DNA from: Tetrastigma voinierianum
Taxonomy: Eukaryota > Streptophyta > Magnoliopsida > Vitales > Vitaceae
Assembly (NCBI GenBank): GCA_016808115.1
Contig: JAEQBH010005091.1
Location: 414,556-478,555 of the forward strand
Reading direction: 5' to 3'
DNA: 64,000 nucleotides
Every line of letters begins with the position of its first letter. The stretch's first letter is position 1. Below are positions 34,003 through 45,709 of the stretch, piece by piece. The position numbers were made by a program, and so were the translations under genes. The notes under the pieces were generated by a model. It did no database searches. It had not been told where the DNA came from and saw only the letters and a list, made by a program, of their open reading frames with translations.

Positions 34003-36472
34003 TGTAACGACCCAAAACCGGAGTCCATATATTGGATACAATACTGGCAAGCACTCCAAAAATCGAGGTCCGGTTGGCCATTTCGTCAACCAGCGAAAAT
34101 ATTTGTGGTAAGCCTTTACGCATATTTTTCTGAATATACAAATTCTTATAATATTTTACAAGAGTTTGATGTACAACTCTATTACATGCCAAAGTATACT
34201 AAAACTAGATTGTTCTAATATATTTTACAAAAATACTTCTCAAGGTCACAACCCGGCCTTCTTCGTATTCACGACCTCGAAGGAGCGCTGTCTTTTCGTG
34301 TTCCTGAAAGGGTGGTCCTACGATGGGGTGAGCAAAACCCAGTAGATATATCTCTCTGCATTTCACTCACCACCTGAGCAACATGCAATGCATAATACAT
34401 ACAATCCAATCACATGCATTTAAGTACCTATCTACCATTACCTAAATGTCTACATGTCATGAATGCGTATGCCTCAACATTTCAGGAAATCTGAGTCCTC
34501 ATAGACTCCCTCGATCTGCATATTCAAGTGTGAGAAAAATGGGTTAGGGGTGTCCCACTCCTGCGACCCTTTTCCAAAACAAAGCTTTTTGTTTGTAATT
34601 CTGAACATTGGATACCCCAATGTCTGCCATTTCCTTACCAAGAATGCGTATTGTTATGCATTTGTGGGCCCGCAGTTTCCGAGTTCTCACCGTGCGGAGA
34701 TCTTACAGAAGCCTTCTCTGGCATTTTTTCTGAGGCTTTCGTGGTTTTCATGTCTAAACCATATGCGGGTTTTCACTAGAAGTGTCTATCTACACTTGCT
34801 TCACCCATTTTCTGATACCACTTTTCATACCGCAACCATGGCGCAATATAGACGTTGTCCCATTTCGCGGCTTCGCCATGAACGCGACCGATTAATCGAT
34901 TAACCACGTCCTCATGACGCCCATCGAATACCAGCGTGGTGTCGATTTACCATGTTTCTCCGAGCATATATCGAGACACTAAGCTGCGGTGTCCATTTAC
35001 CATGGTCGAACACGAACACAGTGTCAACCCCAACCATGCACTCACCGCGACTCAGCGATGTCCGTGCATAAATGCAATGAAATGTCATTGTACCATTTCG
35101 TACCTACATGTCACCCTTCGTGTCGCTCACGACATATCTATTACATTACATGTCAAGTGTCATGGATAAATTATATTTAATACATATAATTATTTTCATT
35201 TTTTTTCATCACATAATTTCACACATTCAGCATGTTATTTAATTTATAGCAATAACACACATTGTAATTCAGGCGCAAAATCACAGCCATCGTAGCTCAT
35301 AAATAATATGGACTTAATCGAAGGAGTCGACATTGTCAATACCACTCTGAAACATTCAGCATGCAATTCCACCCGCTTTCGAGGCCATGCGTGGCCCTAA
35401 GCATTTTATATACAAACCGATTCTAGAAAGCGAGTTAGGAAGCAGGCGGACTTCCTCAGCTATACGTGACCCGATGATCTTGACCCATGGTTTGGTTGAC
35501 GCTATCTTATTAAATTATAGACTCAGCGAGTTTTAAGCCTGGGTTCAGAAACGCTCGGTCGGAATTGGATGAAAGTTATGGCCGTTGAAGTTGATGCGAC
35601 CGATTCGCAAGGGTGTCTGGTGAGCACCCCAAGAACACCATGCTGATTTTGCCATCTACGAACCACGGTGTTAGTCTCGGGCAGTCAGCCCATGAAAACC
35701 GGCACTTTGGTGGCTGCACAGCAACCAAACCACACACATTTAAATTCGCTTTAAATGGGGCGAAGCAGATTCAAACCATTACGTGGCCCCTAGGCATAAA
35801 ACGCTGATGGGAGAAGCCACTTCTAGTGGCGCCAGAGTCCCTTAGTGTCCAGGTTCGCTCCCTGCAGCGACGTTGGTTCCGGTTCCCTCCTCCTTTCCTT
35901 TCTTCCTTCTTTCCTTTCTCTTTTCTTCTTCTCTCTTTTCTTTTCTTCTTATTTCTCTCCTATTTTGATTTCCTCTCCTCTCCCCCCACACACACCTTCC
36001 ACTTTGGCTTTTTTCTTTTCTCCCTTTCCTCCCTTCTCTTCCTTTTATCCTCCTCCCCCACGCAACCCCCTTTTTTTGTTTGGCTTTCTTTCCTTTCATC
36101 TTCAATTCAGTGTCATCCCCATGTCTTTCTCACCCTTCCCTCCACCTACTCCTCTCGTATTACAGCTATGTGAGGGCGACCTTCATGCAACAGCGACACA
36201 TACGTGGCAAGCCAAGTGCCCTACCACTTGGTGCCACGTGGTCACTCATATCCCGATTTTGTAATTTTTTCGAAAAACGTGAAATTTCAAAGTCTCGAAA
36301 TTCGATAAAAAGTCATTTGAGGTCTTGAATTTACGTAAGACGATTCGATAATGAAATACGTTTGATATCGAGATATGAAAAATCTCAGCTTTTCCTCCCA
36401 AACTATTTCGACAAATTACCGTTTTACCATTTTTTTGAAAATTTTAAATTTAAATTTTTCATGGGTTTTACA
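34003..36472 (-). repeat. 5' LTR of the Del/Tekay element
   Basis: On the plus strand it starts TGTAACGACCCAAAACCGG and ends TTTTCATGGGTTTTACA, 2,470 bp, collinear with the 3' LTR including the CT-rich tract at 35880-36100. Many substitutions separate the two, implying an old insertion. Confidence 0.85.
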
Positions 36473-36735
36473 AGAGGAATTTGTGATATTTGGAGACTTC
36501 TAAAATTGAACAAAAAACAATTATTTTGGAACCTACAAGTTTGTAAAATTTCTAGGAAATTTTGTGTTTCAACCCCTAAATTTGAGAATTATTACAAAAA
36601 AAAAGTATAAAGATCGTAAAATAAATTCTTTAATATGATTTCATATAAAATAATTATGTTTCAAGTATTATAAATAGGATAAAATAAAATGTTTGAAATT
36701 CCTATTTTCAATATTTGTTTATTATTATCTATCAG

Positions 36736-36836
36736 AACAATGACACATCAAGTTAAGGATATAGACGGATAACATCTCATTACAACCCTTTACTAAAGAC
36801 GAGTGGAATACTCATCAACATCAAAGCGCTGAGAAG
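36736..36836 (+). pseudogene. xylanase copy 1, exon 4
   Basis: Between ATCAG and GTAAAA it encodes, with one frame change, NNDTSS and then FTKDEWNTHQHQSAEK. This is the linker between CBM22 and GH10 (usual QPFTxEEWxxHQxQSIEK). Flanking 36473-36735 and 36837-37826 are AT-rich intron with a poly-T run at about 36857. Confidence 0.75.
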
Positions 36837-37826
36837 GTAAAATCAATCCAATCATTTTTTTTTTTTTTTTTTTTTGAAAACAATCCGATCATTATTAGAT
36901 AGCTAATTTTCAGTTAAAAGGTTATATGTCCCCCACAAAATGTTAGGGAAAGGAAAAAAAGTATTATGAAAAATTATTTTTCTAAGTTTGGATGACACGG
37001 AAAATATAAAAAGAAATGTTAAAAAGAATCTAATATTTTTCTTACTATTTTCTTTAAAATAAGGAAAATAAGAGAGAAAGTAAAGAAAATTTTACTATGC
37101 ACTATATGTATATAATATTTGATAAAAAAAATAAAGGAAAAATTACTATGCACTATATCTATGTAATATTTGATTTCCGATCCATGTACTTTTTTTTTAT
37201 ATTCTTATAAAATATGAGATAAGAGAAAAAAAATATTAAAATTTTGAAAAGGAAAAAATATATAAAATCGATTCCTTATTTCTTTTTCTCTTTAAAATTT
37301 TTATGCATAACCAAACAAAAAAATTTACATTCCTTTCCTTACCTTTTTATTTCCTTTGCAATTTTTTTTGACTATATTTGGTTCTAAAAGTATGAAACAA
37401 AGTAAAGAAAAATGAAAGAAAAAAGAAACTAATGGGAAAAACATTAAAATATTTAAGAAAGTTTTGTTTCAGCACATTCAATTATTTTATTTTCTTTATA
37501 TTTTTCATGCCATCAAAACTCCTCTTTCTTTTTTTTTATTTATTTATTTAAGCTAACCATTTTCAACACAATATAGTAAACTTTGGCTACTGGATTCCAA
37601 CCCCTCATCTTCCTAAGTCTTGCCTTTAAAGCTAATCAATTTTAATACAAGCAAACCAAACATAATTTAAAAAAAAAAAAAAACGGAACGAAACATAATC
37701 TATCTTAATTTTCTTTCGTGGGAACCAAACATGATTTTCTTAGCCTAAAGCTCTAAGAATTATGGTTGTTGACAATTAAAGAATGTTTGAGTTTTATGAC
37801 ACATGCACAAAATCAAATGTTTGCAG
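36837..37826 (+). other. xylanase copy 1, intron 4
   Basis: AT-rich, with homopolymer runs and no recognisable insertion. It ends at TTTGCAG. Confidence 0.6.
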
Positions 37827-38613
37827 ATACGCAAGACAAAAGTGAAACTCCGAGCAGTCGACGGCGGAGGAAACCCAGTGGCCGGCGCCGAAATCGCCTT
37901 TAGACTTGCCAAACGGAGCTTCCCCTTCGGCGCCGTCATTTCCGAAGAAATCCTCCATAACACCGCCTTCCAGAAATGGTTCACCGACAGATTCTCCGTC
38001 GCAACATTCGCAAACAAGAAATGAAATGGTAACAACGAAAACTCCCCGCGTCCGAAGAACTACACCGTCTCCGACGCCGTAGCTAATTCTGCAAACAGAG
38101 CGGAATTTCCGTCACCGGCCACAACATTTTGTGGGACGGGCAATTTCAACCCGGTTGGGTTGAAACCCTTTCCCCGCTGATCTCGATCCGCCGTAATCGA
38201 CGAACGGATAAACTCCGTCGTCGGTCGATACAAAAACCAAGTCATCGCTTGGGACGTTGTGTGAAAATTTACATTTAGTTTCTTTGAGGACAGCAAACTA
38301 TCAGCTGATGCTTCTGGAGATGCCTTTCAGAAAGACTCGCCAGTTGATTCAACGGCGGAATTGTTCATGAATGATTTTAATACCATAGAGGAGAGTGGCG
38401 ATGCGAAATCGTCGCCGGCGACGTATCTTCGGAAGTTGGGGGAGATTCAGGCGTTTCTAGGTACAGGGGCAGGACCGTTAGAGTTGGACTTGAGGTCATT
38501 TTGGGTCTGCTCCAAATCTTCCGTATTTTTGATACGATCTGCAATTGATACTCTTGCGACCAGAATATCACCCATTTGGGTCACGGAAGTCGATGTTGGA
38601 ACATACTGACCAG
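37827..38613 (+). pseudogene. xylanase copy 1, exon 5 (GH10 catalytic domain)
   Basis: It begins IRKTKVKLRAVDGGGNPVAG, then FPFGAVISEEIL, FQKWFTDRFSVATFANK, a shifted NYTVSDAV, GHNILWDGQFQPGW, VGRYKNQVIAWDVV, FFED, MFMNDFNTIEESGDA, YLRKLGEIQAFLG, RSAIDTLATRISPIWVTEVD. These are the GH10 barrel blocks in order. The acid/base segment WDVVNEN has lost NE through a small deletion that makes a stop near 38263. The nucleophile Glu in TEVD is kept. Several further frameshifts lie between 38020 and 38300. Confidence 0.88.
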
Positions 38614-39151
38614 GTAAAATTTTAAACCATTTGTTTGTTTGTTTGGTTTCGGCCGAAATTTTTGGAAAAAGAATGACGAGGAAAAAGTATAAGGAAGAAA
38701 AGTTAAATCACCAGGCTTCTTTAGTTCTTGTTTTCCTTGTTTCGTAGAATAAAAATAGTTTTTAAGAACAGTAACTAAAAAAACCCTATTTCTCTCTCTA
38801 AACGTACATACGCTATAAGGGCAAAAAGAGAGAGAGAAAAAGGGAGAACCATAGAAGACTGGGATAATTTTTGTCATCCGAGAGGGAATGGAATTTCCAG
38901 AGACCTCTCATAATAATTTAAGCTTTTGGATTATATTGATTTTTTTCATAACTATTATTCACTTTGGTTACATGGTTATAGTATTATGTTCTCTAAAACA
39001 TAGAGATTAGAATCTAGGATCTCTGTAAACATGTCCCACCCCTTTTACCACTTGACCCAGCATCAAGTGCGGATTATATTGATAATTTCATTAATCTACT
39101 AGTTACTATTATTTCCGTTATTTGAAGCTTCGATCATATTTTTCTTCTCAG

Positions 39152-39502
39152 GCAAAGCACTTTGAGGAGATTCTGGCGGAGGTACATGCACACCAGGGTG
39201 AAGGAATTGTGACAGCCAGGAGCATGGGATCCCAGGGCTGCTACAGGATGTGTTTGACTGATGCAAATTTCAAAAACTTGGCCACTGGAGATGTTCTTGA
39301 CAAGTTTTTGGGGATGACGAAGGTGGGCATGACTGATGTTAATGGTGTCTTTGAAGCTTCTCTCTTCCATGGAGACTATGAAGTTACAGTCACTCATCCC
39401 ACTCTCATGAAATCCTCCATCATTAACACCTTTAAGGTGGCACCTTCTTCCCCACATGCTTCAAACCAAACGACTGTGCTGCTTGTGGAAGTGTCTACTT
39501 GA
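39152..39502 (+). pseudogene. xylanase copy 1, exon 6 (C-terminal end)
   Basis: After TTCTCAG it is open to the TGA at 39500: AKHFEEILAEVHAHQGEGIV, then QGCYRMCLTDANFKNLATGD, VLDKFL, GMTDVNGVFEASLFHGDYEV, ending LLVEVST. It matches the family's last exon, except that the WSGW-type block is degenerate and about ten residues after DKFL are missing. Confidence 0.88.
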
Positions 39503-39593
39503 GATGATCGTCTTTTCTAACTCCATACCCCTGCCCTATGTTTTCATTTCAAGTAACTTAATACTTGGTTCTGACTTCTGAGGGAACAAAAGT

Positions 39594-39599
39594 AATAAA
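39594..39599 (+). promoter_or_regulatory. candidate polyadenylation signal
   Basis: AATAAA about 92 bases after the copy 1 stop codon, a normal distance for a plant 3' end signal. Confidence 0.4.
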
Positions 39600-39659
39600 A
39601 ATAGAATAGAGCTTCAAGGTATGATGGACCTTCATGTTAATAAAAGGGTTATGAGAGCA

Positions 39660-40160
39660 TTAAAATTAGACCAAAACCTATGATATCTAAAATTAATAAA
39701 ATTATAAATTTTAAAAATACCAAACTTCACCCTCCTACACCTTCAACTCCAGGCCTGAGCACACAACTCCCTCCCCATCAAGCCCAGCCCTTCCTTCTCT
39801 TACCCCCACCCCAATTCACACACACCCTCAACCCCCAAACCCTCTTTTTCTTTTTTTCTTTTTATTATCTTTTCCATATAAATTACCTTCCATTTTCATC
39901 TTTCAAATAAATTAAATTTAAATTTTAATTAATTTTAAAGATAATATCTTACTTTCACTTATTTTAAAAATGTACTTAATTAAATTTTTTTTTCATTTTT
40001 TATTAAACTTTTGTTTTATATAATAAATATAGTAAAGTAAATTAACTTTTAATATATAAACAGTCATTATAGTAATAAATAATTTAATAAATATATAAAT
40101 AAGTACTGATATTTTAAATAATATGATTATATATATATATATATATATATATAGATGTGT
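39660..40160 (+). repeat. left arm of a large AT-rich inverted repeat
   Basis: GACCAAAACCTATGATATC, a C/T-rich block at 39725-39850, a TCTTACTTTCACTTATTTT block and an (AT)n run at 40128-40153 recur in the same order on the opposite strand of 43779-44420. A second AC/AT microsatellite lies at 40350-40390. Confidence 0.6.
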
Positions 40161-40350
40161 GTGTTTGTGTTTTATAATTTTATATTTTAAATTTTTATAA
40201 ATCTAAAATATAAAAATATAGATTACTTATAAGTTACTAATATAATATCTTAAAAAAAATGGTTTATAAAAATTTTAAATATAAAAAAATAAAAGATAAA
40301 ATTATAATATGAAACTCGGAAATATATATATATATGATGAAAAGAAAATA

Positions 40351-40390
<40 letters not shown>

Positions 40391-40547
40391 TCTTTTTTTT
40401 TCTTTATTTCCATCAAAAAAATAATGGAAATGTGCATATGTTAGTCTTTAATAAAGAAAAGTAGGGGTTATCACTAACTGTACAAAACAAATGTATTAAC
40501 TATACATGGATGTACAAATATTTTTTTATATATGCATTGGTAGATGT

Positions 40548-40879
40548 CATATTTAGCTCACACATGATGAATAACATGTTTATGCCATAAACTTCCACAA
40601 TTAAAAAAAATATGGAAAATATAATTGATGTCATTTTTTTTATTGTTTTCTTCGTTAAGACAATGGACATATGCATATATTACTCTTTAATAAGGAAAAC
40701 TAAGGATTTATTATATTATACAACATGATTACACTAACTGTATAAGGTAAATATACTAAATGTACAAAGGGTGTACAAGCTTACATTTTTCATAAGAATT
40801 GAACATTTTTTTAAATCAAAAATCTCTTTCCTAGGCCATATGCTAATACATCAACCTATGACATTCTTTATACGTATTG
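40548..40879 (+). repeat. ~330 bp direct repeat, copy B
   Basis: GATGTCATATTTAGCTCACA, TTTATGCCATAAACTTCCACA, GGGTGTACAAGCTT and CATATGCTAATAC recur in the same order at 43224-43555. A partial, more diverged copy of the middle part precedes it at 40415-40547. Confidence 0.75.
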
Positions 40880-40884
40880 ATTGA

Positions 40885-43218
40885 TGTGACACCTATCTTA
40901 CCAAGAATTAAGTTGTGAACCAAGTCAGCTTCGCATAATTCTTAATTCGGGTGACGATACCACAGTTGTTGTGTCCATTTATTAAGGATCGTATTTTTTA
41001 AAAATCGAATGATCTCAGCTTTTGTTGAGTCCTATGACATACAATGACATAACAATATGTCATGCTATTCGAGATGCTCAACATAAGTAGTATTGACCCC
41101 ACAGGGTCCACCTGTCCATATCCCCAATATACAACTATATCACAACTACCCATGGACAGGTTACTTGGCACCCTGTAAACATCTCTTCTTAGGGATACAT
41201 TAATTCATATTTAAATCTAAAAAAGATGAAAATAAAAACACTTAATTACAACCACGTAAAGTCCCCGATCCACTGACCCTCTTTACCACATAATTGCCTT
41301 GACTATTTATACAATAGTCTCAAAAGAATTTAATTACAATTCTTTTATACAAAATACATTTTACAAAAGTAATATCAAGGCCACACATTGGTCTCCTTTG
41401 TAATCATGGCGCCGTTGGGCGTAAATGCCCACTGTGCACTCACGTATTACGAAGGGTCCCACAGAAACGATAGAAAATTTTTCTACCAGGGCTACTCCTA
41501 CTCTAAAATGCACATACAATGGCGTACATAAACATCAATCAAAATTTCATACAATTTATGCAATATTATGAAATGTTACATTGTCATGCATGAGATCACG
41601 ACCCTCATGCTCACAACTTGAGTCCCAACCGACTTCCCCAAACCTGCAATTACTTGGGGTGAAGCTCGCTCATTAATTGTTAACGATGTGACTTAAACCA
41701 TTGGACAACCTCAAATTTTTAATTTATCATTTCATGATTTTCTTTTTCTTTTGTGGGCCTTGATTTTGGTTTTTCACGCCGTAGGGCCGCGTACGTCTTT
41801 GCCAACATTTTAGCCGAATTTACATACGTCGGGGATTCATGTCTAACCATGAATAACATTTGAGTCTTTCAACACGGGGGATGCGCCCGACTTGCTTTAC
41901 TTTGAAACGTGTAATTTATCATTTGATCAATTTACACATTCGTGAGTCTCAACCTTGGACTTTGTCCCATTTCCAAGTTCATGACCCATTCACCAACGCA
42001 GTGAATACTCAATACCATGCACCACACCCGACTCTGCGATGGCCGGTGCGCGTATGAAATGCATGATATCGATGCATTTTCCTTCATGTTATGTATATAT
42101 GAGTGTTACATGAAACATTAATACACCATAGACAATTATAGTTTTTACATATAATTTACATTCATGCAATCCATGTTAATACATCAAATAGAATATATTA
42201 ACATGATTTTTACATACAACATCATGTTATTTAATATTTTACAACAATAACACACAAAATGACCTAAATCTCGGACCCACATAAAACAGGGCACCTCTTG
42301 GTCCCTTCACGATTAAATCACATAATTCTGCACTGATACCCAAAGCAACTACCACAAAACCCAAAGACATCGATCCCTAGAGATCAAAACCAAACCTAAG
42401 CACAGATCTGTTGTCCCAACGATTTAAAAAATCTGTCCGGCTTCAAAAACAATCCCAAAAATTTAACCCGAACTGTTTGAAAATAGTCCAGAAATTCAGT
42501 CCGGATTGTCCAAAAACAGTCCCAAAAATTTCTAAAAATTTCTACACTCAGTCCAAAAAATTTGGGACTGAAATTTATGACCTCTCATGGCTTCTAAGAA
42601 AACCCCAAGCCATTAAATGACCTTTATGCTATAAATAACATAAGTAGGAAAATTCCCTACCTCATGGAGTTTGATGAAACTTCAAGATTTTGGTGTCCAC
42701 GCGTAGCTTTCGATGCTTGGATAAACTTTGCCTCTTGCTCCGACAAAATCCTATGATCTAATTTCCGTAGATCTTAAAGAGAAGCGGAGAAAATAAAATA
42801 AAAATAAAAATATCTCTCTCTACACGTTCTCTCCCTCCCGTCTTTCTCCCCCTTTTTGATTTTATCCCTTTTTTTTATTATTATTATTATTATTTGGATA
42901 TATGACTCATGTTACCTCATTCGGATCCGTTTCTTCCCCGAAATAATTTATTTATTTTCAGTTCAATTTATTTTAAATAAACTTAGCTCAAGCCATTTCC
43001 TGACTTCCAAGATTTTTGTAAAAATCAAATTACTGTCATTTATTCAACACCCATTGAGAAAATCGTAAATATTGAACATGCCGAGTCGCGAGACTATTAG
43101 ATTCCTTGAAGACGGAATTTAACAGTAGCGATGCTGTTTTGTCATCAGAGATCTAGAAAATTTTTCGGTTTTCAACGAAATCTGTTTACCACTTTTGGTC
43201 GGTTTTCTAGGGTTTATG
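40885..43218 (-). mobile_element. Del/Tekay-type solo LTR
   Basis: On the plus strand it starts TGTGACACCTATCTTACC and ends TTCTAGGGTTTATG, where TTTTACA is expected. It is flanked by a perfect 5 bp duplication ATTGA (40880-40884 and 43219-43223). Interior blocks match the family (GACTTTGTCCCATTT near 41952, TTTGTCATCAGAGATCTAG near 43138). It splits a pre-existing tandem repeat. Confidence 0.85.
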
Positions 43219-43223
43219 ATTGA

Positions 43224-43555
43224 TGTCATACTTAGCTCATACATAATAAATAGTAGCGTATGTTTATGCCATAAACTTACACAATTAAAAAATATGGTTG
43301 ATTTCATCTTTTTTCTTATTTATTTCACCAATACCATGGAAATATAAATATATTACTTTTTGATAAGGAAAAATAGAAGTTTGCTATAATGTACAAGGTA
43401 ATTATTAATTGTCTGAAACGAATATCTTAGCGTACAAAAGGGTGTACAAGCTTTATTTTCATAAATTTGAATATTTTTATCAAAATCTCTTATATAGGTC
43501 ATATGCTAATACACCAACATAGGACATTATTCACGATATTTTTAGAGTTTAGACA
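43224..43555 (+). repeat. ~330 bp direct repeat, copy C
   Basis: Partner of 40548-40879, separated from it only by the solo LTR and its target duplication. Confidence 0.75.
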
Positions 43556-43776
43556 TTTTGAGTATATATGTTAACATACTCAAGCCTCAATGATATGCTA
43601 AATGATAAATATTATATTATCATTTTTAATTCATATTTTAAAATTTAAAATTATGGGTTTGCACTTTTGTATTATATTTTAAAATTAAATACTAAAATGA
43701 TTATCACTATTTTTGTTAAATAGTGAATATTTTTATATTAATTTTTATTTTATTTAAAAAAAATAGTTTAACTTGT

Positions 43777-43778
<2 letters not shown>

Positions 43779-43821
<43 letters not shown>

Positions 43822-44420
43822 TTTTACAAGAATTTAAAATATAACAGTATAAGAATAAGATTATAATATATGAAATTATAAATATTTAAATATTATATAG
43901 AAAATATTAGTATTTGTTGTATATATTTATTAAATTTTTATTAGGTAATGTTTTGTAAATACTGAAGTCAATTTACTTCCCAATATATTTACTACACAAA
44001 ACAAAAATCAATAAAAAGTAAAAAAAAATATGTAATGAATAAATAAATTTAAAAATAAACTTTTTAATTAAGGAGATTTTCAAAATAAGTGAAAATAAGA
44101 CATTATCTTATAAATTTAATTATAAATAAAAAAAATGAATACAGATTTAAAATAAAAAAAATTTATTAATTAAAAAATAAAAATATTTGAAAATAATATA
44201 TTATGTTATAGAATTAATTAAAAATCATAAAATCTAATTTATGAAAAAGCAAAAACAAAAAAACTTGAACACAAATCGAAAAAAAAAAGGAAGTGGGGTT
44301 GCGTTGGAGGAGGTAGGCCACCCGGGAATGAAAAATAAAGAAAAAGGGCAGGCTTGGGGAAGTTCGGCGCGTGTGGTGTTGGATGAGAAATAGGGCATTT
44401 TGGTCCCATCAAATTATATG
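43779..44420 (-). repeat. right arm of the large inverted repeat
   Basis: An (AT)n run at 43779-43819, then sequence whose complement follows the left arm: CACTTATTTT blocks near 44080, a C/T-rich block near 44280-44390 and GGGACCAAAATGCCCTATTTC at the outer end. The minus ORF at 44424 is this low-complexity block. Confidence 0.6.
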
Positions 44421-44508
44421 TCATTTTGCTTAATTTATGTGGTTTGATGGACTCTTTATTAAATATGAGTCTTATCTATTCCTAAAACATAATTCTCCCA
44501 TATAAAAA

Positions 44509-45173
44509 GGCTTAATTAAACAGCATTTTGCCCCCTTAACTAATTTTTTTTATCATTTTTACCCTCAATTATGGTTCAGGTATCGATTTACCTCTCAATT
44601 ATGACTTGAGTATCAATTTAGCCCCTTAATTATTATTTTTTTGTGATTTTTATTTTTGTAGTATTTAAAGCCAACAATTTTCCCTTCCTTTTATATGAAG
44701 TTCATTTATAAAAAGTAAAAAAAAAATTAAAACATATTTAAGTTCAATATTTATTTATATAAACTTTCTTTTAAATTATTTTATTTTATTTATCTGTATA
44801 AAGTGATATTAAATAATTTTAAAACATATAATATGTTGAATAAATTTTATATTTCTTTTATTTTCTTTGTGAAACTAAGTATTAGAAAAACATTTTCTTA
44901 ACTTTTAAAATATTTTTTTAGAAATAAAATTTAGTAAATAAATATAAATATCTTGAATTATAGTACAATTTTTTTCTTTTTCATATGAAAAAAAAAGAAG
45001 AAAATTTGTTAATTTTAAATGCCATGGAAGTAAAAATGAAAAAAAATAATTACTTGAGGAATGAGGATTGACAATTAGCTCATAATTGAAGGATATAAAT
45101 GATAAAAAAAATTAGTTGAGGGACTAAGTTGACACTTCTACAACAATTGAGTTACATAAATGCATTTTAACCC
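44509..45173. mobile_element. Mutator-type MITE
   Basis: 665 bp with imperfect terminal inverted repeats over more than 100 bp. Left: GGCTTAATTAAACAGCATTT then CCTTAACTAATTTTTTTTAT. Right complement: GGGTTAAAATGCATTT, then CCTCAACTAATTTTTTTTAT. Flanks ATATAAAAA (44500-44508) and AAATAAAAA (45174-45182) give an 8/9 match to a 9 bp target duplication. No ORF. Confidence 0.7.
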
Positions 45174-45709
45174 AAATAAAAAATGAAAAAAATAAAAATA
45201 GAGTTAAGTATTATTTTTATTTACTATCTCAAACCCTTTACTAACAGGAAACCAATTCTATTAATGACTCATCAATGTAAAGATTAATAATTTTAAGAAT
45301 ATGTAAACTTTAAAGTAATTTTATTTATATTTGATTTTTTTTTAAATAATTTATTAGACAACCAAACACAAGAAACTCATTTTTCTTAGATTTTTTTTTC
45401 TTTTAACTTTTCAGGAATCTTACACAATGACATGAAAAGCACAAGGGAAAATATTGTAATATTTTTTGTTCTATTTTCTTCGAAAATTAATGAGGTAAAT
45501 AAGAAAAAATGGAAGGGAAAAAGTATTTTACAATATAACCATATAATATTGGGTTCCCAATTATGCAGTGATGGAGTCGGAAAATGACTTGAGGAGAGTA
45601 ATCGTTAGAGTGGACACCGCATTTTAGCTATGATGAACACTAAAATAAGCGATATCCTTTTGTATTTGAAAAGCAGGTTCAGAGTGTCATTATTTTATTT
45701 TTATTTTGG
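45174..45709. other. AT-rich spacer
   Basis: No gene or repeat boundary recognised. Homopolymer runs are common. Confidence 0.55.

Larger units (their letters stand above)
29506..36472 (-). mobile_element. Del/Tekay-type gypsy element lacking RT and integrase
   Basis: A minus-strand element of about 7.0 kb with LTRs at 34003-36472 (5') and 29506-31949 (3'). Flanking ACAGG and AGAGG form a 4/5 target match. The internal part is only about 2.05 kb: leader, gag with zinc knuckle, damaged aspartic protease, then a direct jump to the 3' end of pol and the polypurine tract. RT, RNase H, integrase and any chromodomain are absent. It is therefore an internal deletion derivative, either formed in place or a mobilised nonautonomous form. 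The family is called from the LTR start TGTAAAACCC, the FxDE-type 3' pol end and the gag sequence. Confidence 0.85.
25844..39502 (+). pseudogene. GH10 xylanase-like gene with CBM22, copy 1 (broken)
   Basis: Six exons recreate the plan of plant GH10 endo-1,4-beta-xylanase-like wall enzymes: signal peptide, CBM22 carbohydrate-binding module, GH10 barrel, C-terminal tail. I read exons at 25844-25913, 26445-26660, 28216-28374, 36736-36836, 37827-38613 and 39152-39502, most with GT-AG borders. Intron 3 holds a 7 kb retrotransposon. Damage includes frameshifts in exons 2 and 3, several in exon 5, and loss of the acid/base motif: WDVVNEN has become WDVV-stop near 38258-38270. The nucleophile motif VTEVDV near 38580-38597 remains. 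The start is chosen because MKVEQKYSLLPLLLMYYSAL looks like a signal peptide followed by a donor site. It would have acted on cell-wall xylan. Confidence 0.85.
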
